This document shows positions 10,985-21,617 of a DNA stretch of 64,000 nucleotides, piece by piece. The DNA comes from Perognathus longimembris pacificus. Lineage: Eukaryota; Chordata; Mammalia; Rodentia; Heteromyidae. The position numbers and the translations under genes are program-made. Within the stretch, counting starts at the first letter, position 1. Every line of letters starts with the position of its first letter. The DNA is taken from the NCBI RefSeq assembly GCF_023159225.1, contig NC_063167.1, positions 71,611,798-71,675,797 on the forward strand. The letters run 5' to 3'. The notes under the pieces are model-generated. The model was not told the DNA's origin and ran no database searches. It was given only the letters and a program-made list of their open reading frames with translations.

Positions 10985-11494
10985 AGTGAGGGCAGAAAAA
11001 GAGCCTGGCTGGGTGGTCAGACCCCAGGCCACTTCCAGAGGAGTCCTGAATCCCTCACTGTGGCCCTGGGCATTCCTGTGCAGAACACTGCATCAAGAGG
11101 TATGCTGTTTACAGACCCCACACCACATCACCAGGCCCTGGGTGTCCCGCATGCAGACCGCACACCACATCACCAGGCCTTGGGAATACCACATATGGCC
11201 CTGGGTCTTATGTCCTGTCCTGGAAGACTTGTGCAAGAACAGCAGACTGCGTGGGCCCCAGAGGCGTGTGGGGAATGGACACCCAGTCAGGCTGAAGGCC
11301 GGTGGAGAGCTGTGCCGCCTGCCTGTGGCCTCCACTGGGGCTGGGGCTGACAAGGCCACAGGCTATCCAGGGGTCTTGGGAGTTCCACAGCTCTCTCCTG
11401 GAGACCCCAATGAAACCTGTGCCATGCACTCCTGGCGGTGCCCTCCCTCAGGACTGTCCCAACTGGAGGAGCTCTGCTCAGCTTTCCTCCAATG
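10985..11494 (+). repeat. Unrecognised GC-rich repeat, copy A, with internal tandem units
   Basis: This segment aligns by eye with 45,215-45,573 over its whole length. Shared words include agaggcgtg, ggaatggacaccc, gagagctgtgccgcctgcct, cactggggctggggctgaca and ctctctcctggagaccc. Copy A carries two tandem units of about 43 bases at 11,112-11,153 and 11,154-11,197 (both with caccacatcaccaggcc), where copy B appears to have one. Opposing open frames here (169 codons plus, 104 minus) look like GC-driven chance. It could be an LTR, a satellite-like unit or an old duplication. Confidence 0.7.
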
Positions 11495-12699
11495 ATTTTC
11501 TGTGGTTTTACTTCTCTCTCTGCATCCATGGACTCATTCTTTGATTGCAGAGACAAGGGCCTGGTCTGGGTACTGTAGTTTTTTGGTATCAGTATTATCA
11601 TAGTTAAGAATTTACCATATTCAAATTCCTCCAGTTGTGCCCTTCGTCATTGCTTCTCTCAAATCCAGAAATACAATCAAGGTTAACATATTGCATTTAG
11701 TTTTCATGACCCTGAACCCCTTTCACTTAGAAGAGTTCCCCGATACCTTTCATCATTCATGACACTGATCTCTTTGAAGAATCCACACAAACTGTAGAAT
11801 GCTCCATGAACTTTTGATTCCATTCAGATAAAATGTTTTTGCCAAGAAAGTTCCATGAACAATGGAAGAACCTACTGTAGACCACACCTCTGGCTATTTT
11901 TTTGGATCAGTCATAATGAACATACTATCAAATTATTCACTCATTACACACTCTTGAGCTAAAACAACATTAATCATACATAAGGTATCACAAATTCACA
12001 CATACATACACACTTACACACTTGCGAAGTCAGAGTTTTAAAATGGCACCTGCATGTACTTTCTAGGCTGGCCACAGAACCCTCATGGACTGGCTGGGAC
12101 AGGAAGAAGTCTCTTATTTCACAGATGGTGCCCTACAAAGGGTTGTGGATAAGGATGAAGGGCCCTGCAGGCCTGTGGACCCCCGTCATAGCAAACCTGA
12201 AATCTGCAGAGGCTGAAGCAAACAAAGCCAAGTAGTCTGGGCAAAGGACCTAAGAATTCCAGGAGGCCAGGAGTTGTGAGGGAGAAGACAGGCCCCAGGT
12301 AGATGAACTTTCCAAACCCAGTGAATCCTAGATGGAGTTTATTAGGGTTTTGCTTGTGTTGCCTCTAAGAAATAAAATAAGGAAGAGAGTGCTTGAAAAA
12401 CCTTTTGGATAGAAAATAGCACCGAGAGAAACAATATTTTGATGAGTTAGTGCTAAATGAATTAGAAACATGTGGAGTGAATTTCCCTTGAAATACAAAT
12501 GGGTTGAATAATTAATGGAAAAAGCACTTGGCAAAATGTACTTGAGGTTTTTATTGAACCTAAACCAAAACATTTGAAAATATTTTGAAATATGTGAAAA
12601 GTACAATATACATCTGGATTTGCCCAACCCTAGTAAGGATACAGGAAATATTATTTTTATTTAACATTTATATGATAGCTGCAGTGTGCCTCAATCCTA
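11495..12699. other. Non-repetitive spacer, no gene seen
   Basis: AT-richer single-copy-looking sequence with a weak (ACAC/ATAC) run near 11,995-12,020. Nothing recognised. Confidence 0.45.
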
Positions 12700-12800
12700 A
12701 AGTATTTTCTTACAACAGCCCTGTGGTCTCAGTCATAATTATTATTTTCATTTGGGGAAAGAGATTTGCTAGTGCTCACAGAGTGGGCTTCAAGTAGAAG
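12700..12800 (-). repeat. MIR SINE fragment, antisense
   Basis: The words cttacaacagccctgtggtc, attattattttcatttgggg, aaagagatttgctagtgctc and acagagtgggcttcaagtag fit antisense MIR ('acaacaaccctatgaggtaggta...ccattttacagatg...'). Confidence 0.55.
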
Positions 12801-13028
12801 CTTTTATTGGGCTGTGTTCTTTAGAGGGCATTTGACTGGTAGGAACATTGAATGGGAAGACACAAACATGGTATCTTTGCCGTTGATTTTTCATCACTTT
12901 ATATTTTCTCCTTTTTTCCTACGGATATAATTTGGCTTAGATATTATTCTTCCAGTTACTACATCAGCTCTCTGCCTACCAACCACATCTGGGAAAGTAT
13001 AGACAATGGCCTTCCAAAAAATGGATAC

Positions 13029-13460
13029 ATTTTTGTTCCTAGAACCCAAAAAATGGATACATGTATCCCACAGCAATGGGAAAGTAAAGTAGCACATAGA
13101 ATTAATGTTGACCAGCAGGTGACTTTGACCTGGGGAGATGGTTTGGGGAATGTAAACACAAGGACTCTGAAGAGCAGAAGAGGCAGCAGAAGAAAGTCAG
13201 AACACGGCTTCCACTCTTGAGAAGGACTCAACTTGTTTTTCTGTCTTTGAAGATGGAAGAGAGGGGATCACGAGCCAAGAAATATGGGAGGCAACCTTTA
13301 GAAACTGGAAAGACCTAAGAAATGTAGTCTTGATGACACCCTGATTTTCAGCTCAGTGAGACCCATGTTGGCAAAGCGTAACATGATAAATTTGTTTTGT
13401 TTTAAGCCACGACGTTTGTGGTAATTGGTTACAGCAGTGGAGAAAACAAAAGGATGTCCT
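13029..13460 (+). mobile_element. MLT1-type MaLR LTR, sense
   Basis: The sequence follows the familiar MLT1 LTR order: gactttgacctggggagatg, a gaagaggcagcagaagaaag region, tttgaagatggaagagaggg, cacgagccaagaaatatggg, aaactggaaagacctaagaa, acaccctgattttcagctca, then ttgttttaagccacgacg, tttgtggtaattggttacag and cagtggagaaaac at the end. It is a solitary LTR with no internal genes. It is among the clearest old repeats in the window. Confidence 0.8.
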
Positions 13461-13584
13461 ATCCTTCTTCTTGAGCCAGTCTCTGTATCTTCATTGTGTC
13501 CCTCTAACATACATGGAGCTAATTTCTTAAAACCAATTCATCACTGTCTGTGTTTTGGTAGATAAGCAATTCATTCACATTTCT
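13461..13584. other. Short single-copy stretch
   Basis: Nothing recognised between the LTR and the pyrimidine-rich start of the next SINE. Confidence 0.4.
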
Positions 13585-13756
13585 CTGATTCCCTCCCTCC
13601 CTCCTTTCCTTTCTTCCTTTCTTTCTTCCTTCTTCTCTTTCTTTTTTGTTCTGGTACTGGGTTTTGAATTCAGGCCCTCACAACACTCACTTGGCAGTGG
13701 CTTCTTCTTCTTCTTCTTCTTCTTCTTCTTCTTCTTCTTCTTCTTCTTCTTCTTCT

Positions 13757-13791
<35 letters not shown>

Positions 13792-13792
13792 T

Positions 13793-13827
<35 letters not shown>

Positions 13828-14049
13828 CTCTTCCTTGTCTTCTTCCTCCTCCTCCTACTTTTTTCCTCCTCCTCCCCCCTTCCTCCTCCCCCCCACCATG
13901 GGTGCATTATCACTTAAGCCAGCTTTTTGCTGATTAGAGATAAAGGTTTCACAGACTTTCCTGCCCAGGCTAACTTTGAACCTCTGATCTGATCCTCAAA
14001 TCTTTCTGAGTAGCTAGGATAACAGACATGAACCAGCAGTACTTGGTCC
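13585..14049 (-). mobile_element. 7SL-headed SINE, antisense, split by a (TTC)n array
   Basis: A pyrimidine tract (13,585-13,645) leads into ctggtactgggttttgaatt, cut off after ctcacttggcagtgg. A (TTC)n array then runs from 13,701 to about 13,895. The SINE resumes at 13,910 with cttaagccagctttttgctg, then actttcctgcccaggc and gagtagctaggataacag. The microsatellite thus sits inside the right half of the SINE rather than in its tail. Confidence 0.88.
13701..13895. repeat. (TTC)n microsatellite inside a SINE
   Basis: Pure TTC from 13,701 to about 13,779, then TTC mixed with CTC and CCT up to 13,895. One strand is all pyrimidine for nearly 200 bases, so it could form triplex DNA. The polyserine, polyphenylalanine and polylysine frames are artefacts. 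Confidence 0.96.
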
Positions 14050-14050
14050 A

Positions 14051-16660
14051 AAACTTTTAAAAGAAATAAGTAATAGTTATTCTAACTGGGTGAGATAATA
14101 CGGTTTTGCCTTGCATTTTTCCAGCTAATGGATTCAAGCATGTTAAAAATAAACTTGACATTCATTTCAATTTGTTCATCTGAGAAGTATCTGTTCACAT
14201 TCTTTGCCGGTATTTAAAGTGGAATTGTTCTTTCTTTGTTATTGTTTTTTTTTAAGTTCTTTATATATTAAGAACAATAATCCTTTGCCAGATGAATAGT
14301 TCCCAACGATTTCCTATTCTGTGAGAGGCAGCTTTACCCTGTTGGTTCTATCCTCTGCTGAGCATAAGTGCCTTAGTTTGATAAGATCTCATTTGTTTAA
14401 CCCTTCTTTGCTTCCTGTGCTTTTGGCATATGATCCAAACAATAGTTGCCTATGCACACGTTATGAAGTATTCTCCTTACACTTTCTTCTTGTACTAGTT
14501 TCAGTTCTTATACTCAGGTCTTTGGTTTCTTCTGAGTTTATTTTTGTATAGGATAAGATTTAGAAGTCAAATTTTTCTGCATGTGGGTGTCCAGTTTATC
14601 TAATGACATTTATTGAAGTGGCTGTCATTTTTTTTTAAAGTATATCTTTAGGAATGTTGTCAAGAACCAGCTGCTAATCCATAAGCTCATTCCTGGATAC
14701 ACCATTGCCTTCACTTTCTCTGTTGTCTATTTTATTCCAATACAATACTTTTTTGATTATTGTAGCTTTGTAGTGTATTTGAGAATCAGGTAATATAATA
14801 CTTCCAGCTTTGTTGCTTTTGCAAAAAATTACTTTGGCTATTTAGAGTCTTTTGTATTTCTGTGTGAAATTTAGGATTGTCTTTTCTAGTCCCATGATGA
14901 ACAGAACTTGTGTTTTTATGAGGATTTAATTGAATCTTTAACTGATCTGGGTATTATGGACATTGAAACAATATAAATTTATATAAGAGCTCTTTATATT
15001 ATTGTGTCTTCTTTGAGTTTTTTCATGAGTGTTTTGCAGTTTTCGTTGTACTGCTATTTCATTTCTTTGGTTAAATTTATTCTTGCTACCTCCTGTATGT
15101 TGGGTTTTTTTGCCCTTCAACTTTACTGAATCAGTTTATCAGTTAATCATTTTGTGATTAACTGGGCCTTTGTCCAGTTTAACTATGAGGGCAATGTTAA
15201 CCTTGTACAATGAATTTGGAAGAATTCTCTCTTATATTTTTTAATAGTATGAGAAGAATTGATACTATGACTTCATTATGAAGTTTGTAGACTATAGCAC
15301 GAAGTCACTTTGTCTTGGACTATTCTGTTTCAAGAGACTTTTACTGATCTGACCTCCCTACTTATTATTCTGTTAGGGTTTCCTTCACATTTGGTTGATA
15401 TATGTATCCAGAAATGTAAACATTTCTTCAAGGATTTCTAATTTGTTGGGGTTTAGCTATTTGTAGAAGTCTGACCTTTGTCTCTCTGTGGCAACAGTGT
15501 CTTTTCTTTTAAATTTTATTTACTTATATCTTTTTTTCCTTTGTCTGGGTAAATATAATTAAATTTATCTTTTAATAAACCTTTTTAAATTGATCTTTTG
15601 CAGGTTTTTTCTTATTCACTTATTTCTGCTCTTCGTTATTTCTTTCCATCTGCTGATTTTTCACTTGTTTCTGTATTCTTATGTAGACACTTATTGCTAT
15701 GACGTTCCCTCTTACTGAAGTTTTGGCTGCATCCCTTATGCATGATCTATGAGGGTTTTGCTTCAAGAAATCTTGTAGTTTCTCTTCTGATCTTCTTACT
15801 GGGCCATCGTTCATTCAGTAACATGTGGTTAAGCCTCAGTAATTTGTGTGACTGCTGAAGTTTCTTTTTGCTGTTCACTTCTAGTTTTATTATGTTGTGG
15901 TCAGAAAAAATACGTGATCTGATCTGATTGTTTTCAATTTGCTAAGGCATTCTGTGGCATACTATGTGGTCTGTTCCAGGGGAAGTGAATGCGGTGGTGA
16001 AATAAACACATGCTGCAGTTACTGGCTGATATGTTCTATAAATGCCTTGTTAGGTCTGTTTGGTCTCTGGTTCAACTCATGTTTATTTTCGTTGAAGTAT
16101 CTGGTATTCTGAAATTTCCCACTTTCATTGTGTGAGATTCTTTTTTTTTCTTTTCTCTCTCTTCCTGCCTCTCTCTCTCCTCATCCCCCTTTCTCTCTCT
16201 CTCTCTCTACCATTTTGCTACATATTCTGGGCTGGCTTTCAATTCATGATCCTTCTGATTAAGGTTTCTGAGTGCTCTTCTTTATCCTTTAATTCCAGTA
16301 ACACTTGTCATATAAAAGTAGATGCTCCAGCATTACACACAGTTACTCACCTCCCTTTTGATTTCCACTTGCTGGAATCTTTGTTTCTGTATGCATCTTA
16401 CTGATGATGTGAGTCTCATGTAGGCAACACATCACTGAGTTTTGTACGCATCCAGACAGACAATCTATATCTTTCAGTTAGATAATTCAGTCCCTTTATG
16501 TTCCAGGTTCTTTTAGACAACTATGGACTTATCCTGGTAATTTTTTCTATGTTTCTTCTGCTCTATCATTAGTAGTTCTTCTGAAGAGTTGTCATCTTAT
16601 AGGAACAGCATTTCCATCTGTTGTCTTTCCTGAACATTGCTTCATTTGACCATAATTTTT
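14051..16660 (-). mobile_element. Old LINE-1 ORF2, antisense, heavily mutated
   Basis: Reading the minus strand from 16,660 to 14,051 gives the order endonuclease, reverse transcriptase, C-terminal domain of LINE-1 ORF2. Plus-strand markers are gagataatacggttttgcc near 14,091 (C-terminal end), gattattgtagctttgtag near 14,754, gttttattatgttgtggtca near 15,882 and gaaatttcccactttcattg near 16,111 (endonuclease side). All frames are broken, it is shorter than a full ORF2, and a CT-rich run at 16,139-16,210 lies inside it. This is an ancient dead copy. Confidence 0.85.
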
Positions 16661-16803
16661 AATTTAATTTATTTTATTTAGAAACATTATACTTACAAAA
16701 TTGTATACATTAGATTTATATAGGTATACATTTTTTATTTCATTATCAATTGATGTCACATCATTTGTTAACAAGAATTACATGTCAAATATTTTAATTT
16801 TAT
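16661..16803. other. AT-rich spacer or LINE-1 remnant
   Basis: Very AT-rich. The word gaccataattttt at 16,648-16,660 recurs at 17,764-17,776, which may be chance or a second, outer pair of direct repeats around the retrocopy. Confidence 0.35.
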
Positions 16804-16885
16804 AAGAAATTCACTATAAGGAAGGCTATGTCTTACTGCTCAGACTTTGCCAAGGCCAGGAACAGTAAGGAGAAAGGATGTGTGT

Positions 16886-16975
16886 GTGAGCAGTGGCCCA
16901 AGCCTGACTGCACATGAGAATCGGGTGAGGGAGTTTGGGAAAATATCTGTGGCTGGATCCTGACTCTGGTTTCAG
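16886..16975 (+). mobile_element. MER5-like hAT-Charlie fragment inside the retrocopy
   Basis: The order agcctgactgcacatgagaa, tcgggtgagggagtttggga, aaatatctgtggctgg and ctgactctggtttcag resembles the MER5 pattern 'ctgcacattagaatcacctggggagctttt...aaatactg...'. It was probably already an exon part of the source RNA. Confidence 0.5.
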
Positions 16976-17135
16976 AGAGGACTTGCTCATCAGTGTTTTC
17001 CACAAGTGCTTCATGTCATTTCAGTGTGCAGGAAGGAGTGACAATCATTGGTGGGATGTGTTATGGCAGCAGTATTAAATGTTGTGTTTCCTCCTCCTCT
17101 TTGTCTGTCCTCCTGTAGGGGTGATCCCCTTTTCT

Positions 17136-17360
17136 CTAGACCATCCCCAGTAGTGGGTGTACTGGCCTAGATCCTTGGATGACAAACTCTGATCTTAATT
17201 TATTTCATCTAGGAGTATTTTGCTGCTTAACGTTTAAACATTAAACACTAGACTATCCCCAGTGTTGGAGGTATTGGCCTAGATTCTCAAATGACAAATT
17301 CCAATCTTAAGTTATTTAATCTAGGTATCTTTTCCTGTTTAATGACTAAACAATGTTTAA
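17136..17360 (+). repeat. Imperfect tandem duplication, two units of about 112 bases
   Basis: Unit 1 (17,136-17,247) and unit 2 (17,248-17,360) start with ctagaccatccccag and ctagactatccccag. They share ggcctagat, atgacaaa, atcttaa and tcatctagg or taatctagg in the same order and spacing. Identity looks like roughly three quarters. Confidence 0.8.
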
Positions 17361-17771
17361 TGTAGCTCACTATTAATTAGTATTAATGGTTTCTGATTTC
17401 TTTCCCACATGTCCATGTTTCCTTGACTGTTTCTAGGAGCAGGGCAATGGCTGTCCATGCAAAAATAGCTACTTCATAATGTGAATTCCAATTTTCAAAG
17501 TAGAAAGAAGTATTGATTTTATATCTGCCATGCAGAGTGAGATAGTTTGCTTATGAAAGGAAAGAGGCATACCTTTTAATTGGCCTATGCATAAAAGTAA
17601 ATTATTAAATAAGATTCACTAATAAACATTGAAGGGAATATTTTTCCTAAATAAAATTTTTTGGTGACTCCTGAAAAAAAAAGAAATTCACTATCATTAT
17701 TAAACATCTGAATTATTGCTTTCTATGCCATGTTTGCCTACTTAAAACACATGGTCACATAATTGACCATA

Positions 17772-17998
17772 ATTTTTTTTTTCTGGTACCGGGATTCAAC
17801 TCGGGCCCCTTTGCTTGACTTGTTTTCTCTACTGGATCTCTACCCCTTGAACTACACTGCCAGCCTAACTTTTGTGCTGGTTATTTTGAAAATGGAGTCG
17901 AGGTATTTTCCTGCCTGGACTGGCTTTGAGCTCTCATTTTTCTGGCTCTCAGCTTCCTGAGTAGTTAGGGCTCCAGGTGGGAGCCACCCACACTTGGT
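17772..17998 (-). mobile_element. 7SL-headed SINE, antisense
   Basis: A T-run is followed by ctggtaccgggattcaactc, tatttt-type middle text, ttcctgcctggactggcttt and ctcagcttcctgagtagtta. It is well diverged. Confidence 0.82.
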
Positions 17999-18000
17999 TG

Positions 18001-18321
18001 AATTTGTACTCTTTACATTACCTTCAGCACACACACAAAAATATTCTATTGGAGTTCTATGTGTTTCCTGGGCTGTGGGAACAATCATGCATTTACTATT
18101 CAGTAGGAACCCTTTGATTTCTCTGGTCTGAGTCCAGTTATCTAATTAATTTTTCACTTTGGGGTAACTCTAGCCATATGGGTACAGAAGTCTGGATTTC
18201 TAGTTCTGATAGACAGTATTTCCACTTATAGCTCCAAGTGGATTCTTCACTTCCCTGTTGCTTCCCTCCTCCAGTTCGCTTATGGAACAAACTCTTTAGT
18301 AGTCCTTCAACTCTAGCCCTT
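18001..18321. other. Non-repetitive spacer, no gene seen
   Basis: AT-leaning sequence with no recognised repeat or frame. Confidence 0.4.
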
Positions 18322-18580
18322 GTTGGGCACCAGTGGCTCTTATCTGTAACCCAGATACTCAGAGGGTTGAGACCTTGAAGATTTTTGTCTCATAACTAGT
18401 GTGAGAAGAAAAGTCTGGGAATCTCCATTCCCAATTAACTAGCAAGGCTCCAGGCTGAGTGCATAGCTCAAGTAGTACGTCACCAGCCAAGAAAGCAAGC
18501 CAAGTAAGCCCAAAGCTCTGATGTCAAATCCCCATGCAAGCAAAAGCCAAAATAACAACAACAACAACAACAACAAAAAT
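18322..18580 (+). mobile_element. Diverged 7SL-headed SINE with (CAA)n tail
   Basis: The head is degraded (ccagtggctcttatctgtaa, then agatactcagagggttgaga). The right half keeps gcatagctcaagtagtacg and a late gatgtcaaatcccca. The tail is a (CAA)n run at 18,554-18,576. Confidence 0.7.
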
Positions 18581-18590
18581 CAAAAGCAAA

Positions 18591-19574
18591 ACCTCAAAGT
18601 GTAGCCCTCCAATTTCCCTGTGGGAGCCTCAACATTAGCCTCACTTATTTCTTAAATTCAAAAAGATCAGGGATTCCTATCAAATATTATTCACATGTTT
18701 TGAAGTTATAATACCAAATACTGGGAAATTCAATTCCTTTCAACAATTACTTTGGATAAGGTAGTTATAAAAGTGACTAAAAAGTTGTTTATTCTGTATT
18801 TATAATTTAACACTCAAGTGGCTTCACTAGTGTAGAGGAAAAGAGAGAATAGCTCAGTGAAGATATATTTCAGGTGGGAAATAACAGAGTATCCTTTCAA
18901 AAAATGTTTATCTGTTTAGTGGCATGCAAAGTAAACAGAAATGCTTGTTAATCTTCTGTAAGAAAAAAAAAAGTTGATTAATGAATGCAGGAAGAATGGC
19001 ATAAACAATGGCGGGAATGGGATGGGAGGGTCTGGCCAAATGGCTGTGGTTTGCAGGCAGTGGAAGGGACTCTCAAGAAGAAGGGCCAGCTGCGGCCAGG
19101 GCTCAGGAAACCTGCCCTCTGCCAGGAATCCAGACTGGTGAGACACACAGGGCTGGGCTGGCTCTTCTCGAAGCAGAAGCAGAGCAGTATGATTCCCATC
19201 ATAGCTCAGTGACAGTTCAGAGTCCTGGAGCCTCCGAGGTGGGTGTGGGGAAGAGGGAGACATGGCAGTCACATCTCCGCTTAAGGAACAGGAACACGGA
19301 TCAGGAGAAGGTTGAGTGTGTCATCAGGGTGGCTGAAAGTACTAGCTGTTTTGTTATGGTCCAACATCTCCAGGTGTTTTGAAGCTGTCTTATCCTGGGG
19401 AACTGCAGCCATCTTATTAGTGCAAGTATCTCAGGCTGTATAGAACTTTCAATCACATAAATGACAATGTGGGAGATGTTTCATATGCTGCTTCAGATGA
19501 AGGATGAAAGTTGCCGGGCAGCCCGCTATGGAGACAATTTTAACAGAGGTTTACAACAGCAGCAAGGCCAAAGG
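18591..19574. other. Non-repetitive spacer, no gene seen
   Basis: Overlapping open frames on both strands between 18,916 and 19,382 (up to 124 codons plus and 118 minus) mirror each other, as expected by chance in GC-richer DNA. No splice or domain support. Confidence 0.45.
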
Positions 19575-19816
19575 TTTTCTTTTTTCATTTCATTTTTGTA
19601 CTGGGGTTTCAACTCAGGACTTCACACTCTCACTTGGCCTTTTTCACTCAAGGCTGGTGCTCTACCACTTGAGTCACATCTCCACTTCTGCCTTTTTGCT
19701 GGTTAATTGGAGACAAGAATTACATAGATTCTTCAGCTTGAGCTGACTTCAAACCCTGACCTCAGGTCTCAGCCTTCTGAGTAGCTAGGATAATAAGTGT
19801 GAGCCACCAGCATCCT
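19575..19816 (-). mobile_element. 7SL-headed SINE, antisense
   Basis: Clear markers are gtactggggtttcaactcag, ctctaccacttgagtcacat, tgctggttaattggagacaa and gccttctgagtagctaggat. It begins with a T-rich run. Confidence 0.9.
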
Positions 19817-20959
19817 GAGCAATGTAATTATTTTAATGTGAGAATGGAAGTAGAGAGTTGTGCAAAACATCTAGGGGAGGAAGCATCTGGGTGCGTGGGT
19901 AAATGTAGAGAGAATCCCAAAAGCACTGGACATTCGCCCATTCCTATCTTGATGATTTTTGAAGAATCTGAAACCTCTTTATTTGGTCCATTCTACTCCC
20001 AGATCAGATTTTTTTTCTGTTAAGTAAGAAACCTGTTTGGTGCCCTAATTATCTCAGGACCCCTTCAGCCTGGGGTGGGGTCGGGGAGACACACAGATCA
20101 ATGTCATCCTAGACATGAAAGTCACATTTGTTTATACACTATGAAGGTTATCCCATTCCTATTGTCTTCATTAGAATGAGAATGTGTGGATTCATCTCTT
20201 CCACTGTCCCTTCCTCCCACTTGTCCTTCACTGGCCAGACCTGTAAGAATCAGCACATTCACAGGCTAACCTATGTCTCTATTTTCTTGAAGAAAGGTAA
20301 TCAAACTGTCCTTAGGAAATTGCTTCCTTTTTTTTTTTTTTCCTTCTGCAAGGTATGCCAAGTGGAATGCTCTTGTGGCATTTGTTCTAACAGGATTCTG
20401 GACTCTAGAGTGTGTGCAAATCAGCATGACTGTGTGTGTGTGCATGATGTGTGAGCATGTGTGCATGTGTGTGTGCATTGCTTAAGATCAAGCCTTAATC
20501 TAGAAATAGAACATTTACCACCACTGCGCATCAGGAAGGCCAAGCCACCACAGCTGGTCCTGACTCTGAGTACCTTCCAGTCCCAAGACAGCCAGAGGAA
20601 CATCCATCTCTCCACCCCTGGTGGGCTGCCCATCCTCTTCCTGGCCCCAGACCATGAAGGATGCATGGGGAGAGTCCACTGGCTGACTAGGGAGGGTGGG
20701 TGAGACCCAGGCGGCTGGGACCAAGGCCGGCACCACAGGGGCTTTAGGACGGCCTTGTGCTCCCACCAGGCTTCCAGGGCTCAGGGCCCATGTGACATGT
20801 GGCCTGAGTGACCTGTGGACCCCACTTCCCACCATGACCCAAGGTGAAGAAACCAATCAGGGACCTCGTGGTGCCCTTGGACTAGTGACACCAAAACTAT
20901 GGAGATGGGGGCATCAGACAGAGACATACTCTCCCCTCTGAACACCTTCCTGCCCTTCA

Positions 20960-20962
<3 letters not shown>
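19817..20962. other. Non-repetitive spacer, no gene seen
   Basis: The left part is AT-rich. The right part (20,530-20,880) is GC-rich, with opposing frames of 80-113 codons and no recognised domain. A short TG-rich stretch lies at 20,430-20,478 and a T-run at 20,328-20,342. Confidence 0.45.
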
Positions 20963-21005
<43 letters not shown>

Positions 21006-21215
21006 ACATGCGTGTGTGGGACCTGAGCATTTTCCCTTAGCTTTTTCACTCAAGAATGGTATTCTTCCACTTGAGTCACACCTCCACATTTGGCTTTTTT
21101 CTGGTTAATGGAAGCTAAGAATCTCAGACTTTTCTGCTCTGGCTGGCTTTGAACCTGGATCCTCAGTTCTCAGTCTCCTGAATGACTGGGATTACAGGTG
21201 TGAGCTTCTGGCATC
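20963..21215 (-). mobile_element. 7SL-headed SINE, antisense, with (TG)n tail
   Basis: The (TG)n run at 20,963-21,004 is the CA-type tail in antisense. It is followed by gacctgagcattttccctta, cttccacttgagtcacacct, gctggctttgaacctggatc and tgactgggattacaggtgtg. Confidence 0.9.
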
Positions 21216-21617
21216 TGATCCCATCCACTGCTTCTAATAGATGGACAGGAATCCTTGAATCAGAAAATGCAGGTGTTGAGCCTCTCATGGACTCATATCT
21301 CCTCTTCTCTTAAAGTTAAAAGCTCAAAACAGCAAGAGAAGAAGGCAAGCGGCAAGTCAAGTCCAAAGCATCATGAAGTTCCTGGTCTCTTCTTTTATGC
21401 CCAAGGCCCCAGTCTTCCTAGGACATCTGCTCAACTTTTCTTACCTTTGCAGTGTCCAGGTGGCTGCGATGGAGGTGTTACAGCTGCACTTTCCAGCTTG
21501 CTTTCCTTCAGTCTGGGGGTGGGGGTAGGGGGTGTCTCAGTGAACTATTCCAGGAAGGGTTATAACCTGCATTAAATAAAAATCATTTTTTTAATAGAGA
21601 AAATAGGAGCAAGACAG
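21216..21617. other. Non-repetitive spacer with a G-run cluster
   Basis: Single-copy-looking. The run ctgggggtgggggtaggggg at 21,513-21,532 has three long G-runs and could join a fourth nearby run in a quadruplex. No gene seen. Confidence 0.45.

Larger units (their letters stand above)
16804..17694 (+). pseudogene. Probable processed retrocopy of an unidentified transcript
   Basis: Direct repeats aagaaattcactat (16,804-16,817 and 17,681-17,694) bracket an 863-base insert. The insert ends with AATAAA at 17,650-17,655, then 18 bases later a poly(A) run at 17,674, joined directly to the right repeat. This is the LINE-1-mediated retroposition signature. The junction sequence at/aagaaa is close to the LINE-1 endonuclease preference. 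No frame in the insert is long or recognisable. It includes a MER5-like fragment (about 16,886-16,975) and a tandem duplication (17,136-17,360), so the source was probably a noncoding RNA or a 3' UTR. Confidence 0.75.

Noticed and set aside
10986..11601. Overlapping frames on both strands (169 and 104 codons) as a possible gene
   Set aside because: The segment has a diverged repeat copy at 45.2 kb in which the frames are not kept, and opposing frames of similar length suggest GC-driven chance.
13555..13933. Poly-Phe, poly-Ser and poly-Lys frames of 95-120 codons
   Set aside because: Products of the (TTC)n microsatellite inside a SINE.
16648..17776. Outer direct repeat gaccataattttt as the target-site duplication of a larger insertion
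   Set aside because: The inner repeats adjoin a poly(A) tail and explain the insertion better. The outer word is AT-rich and its right copy runs into the T-run of a SINE.
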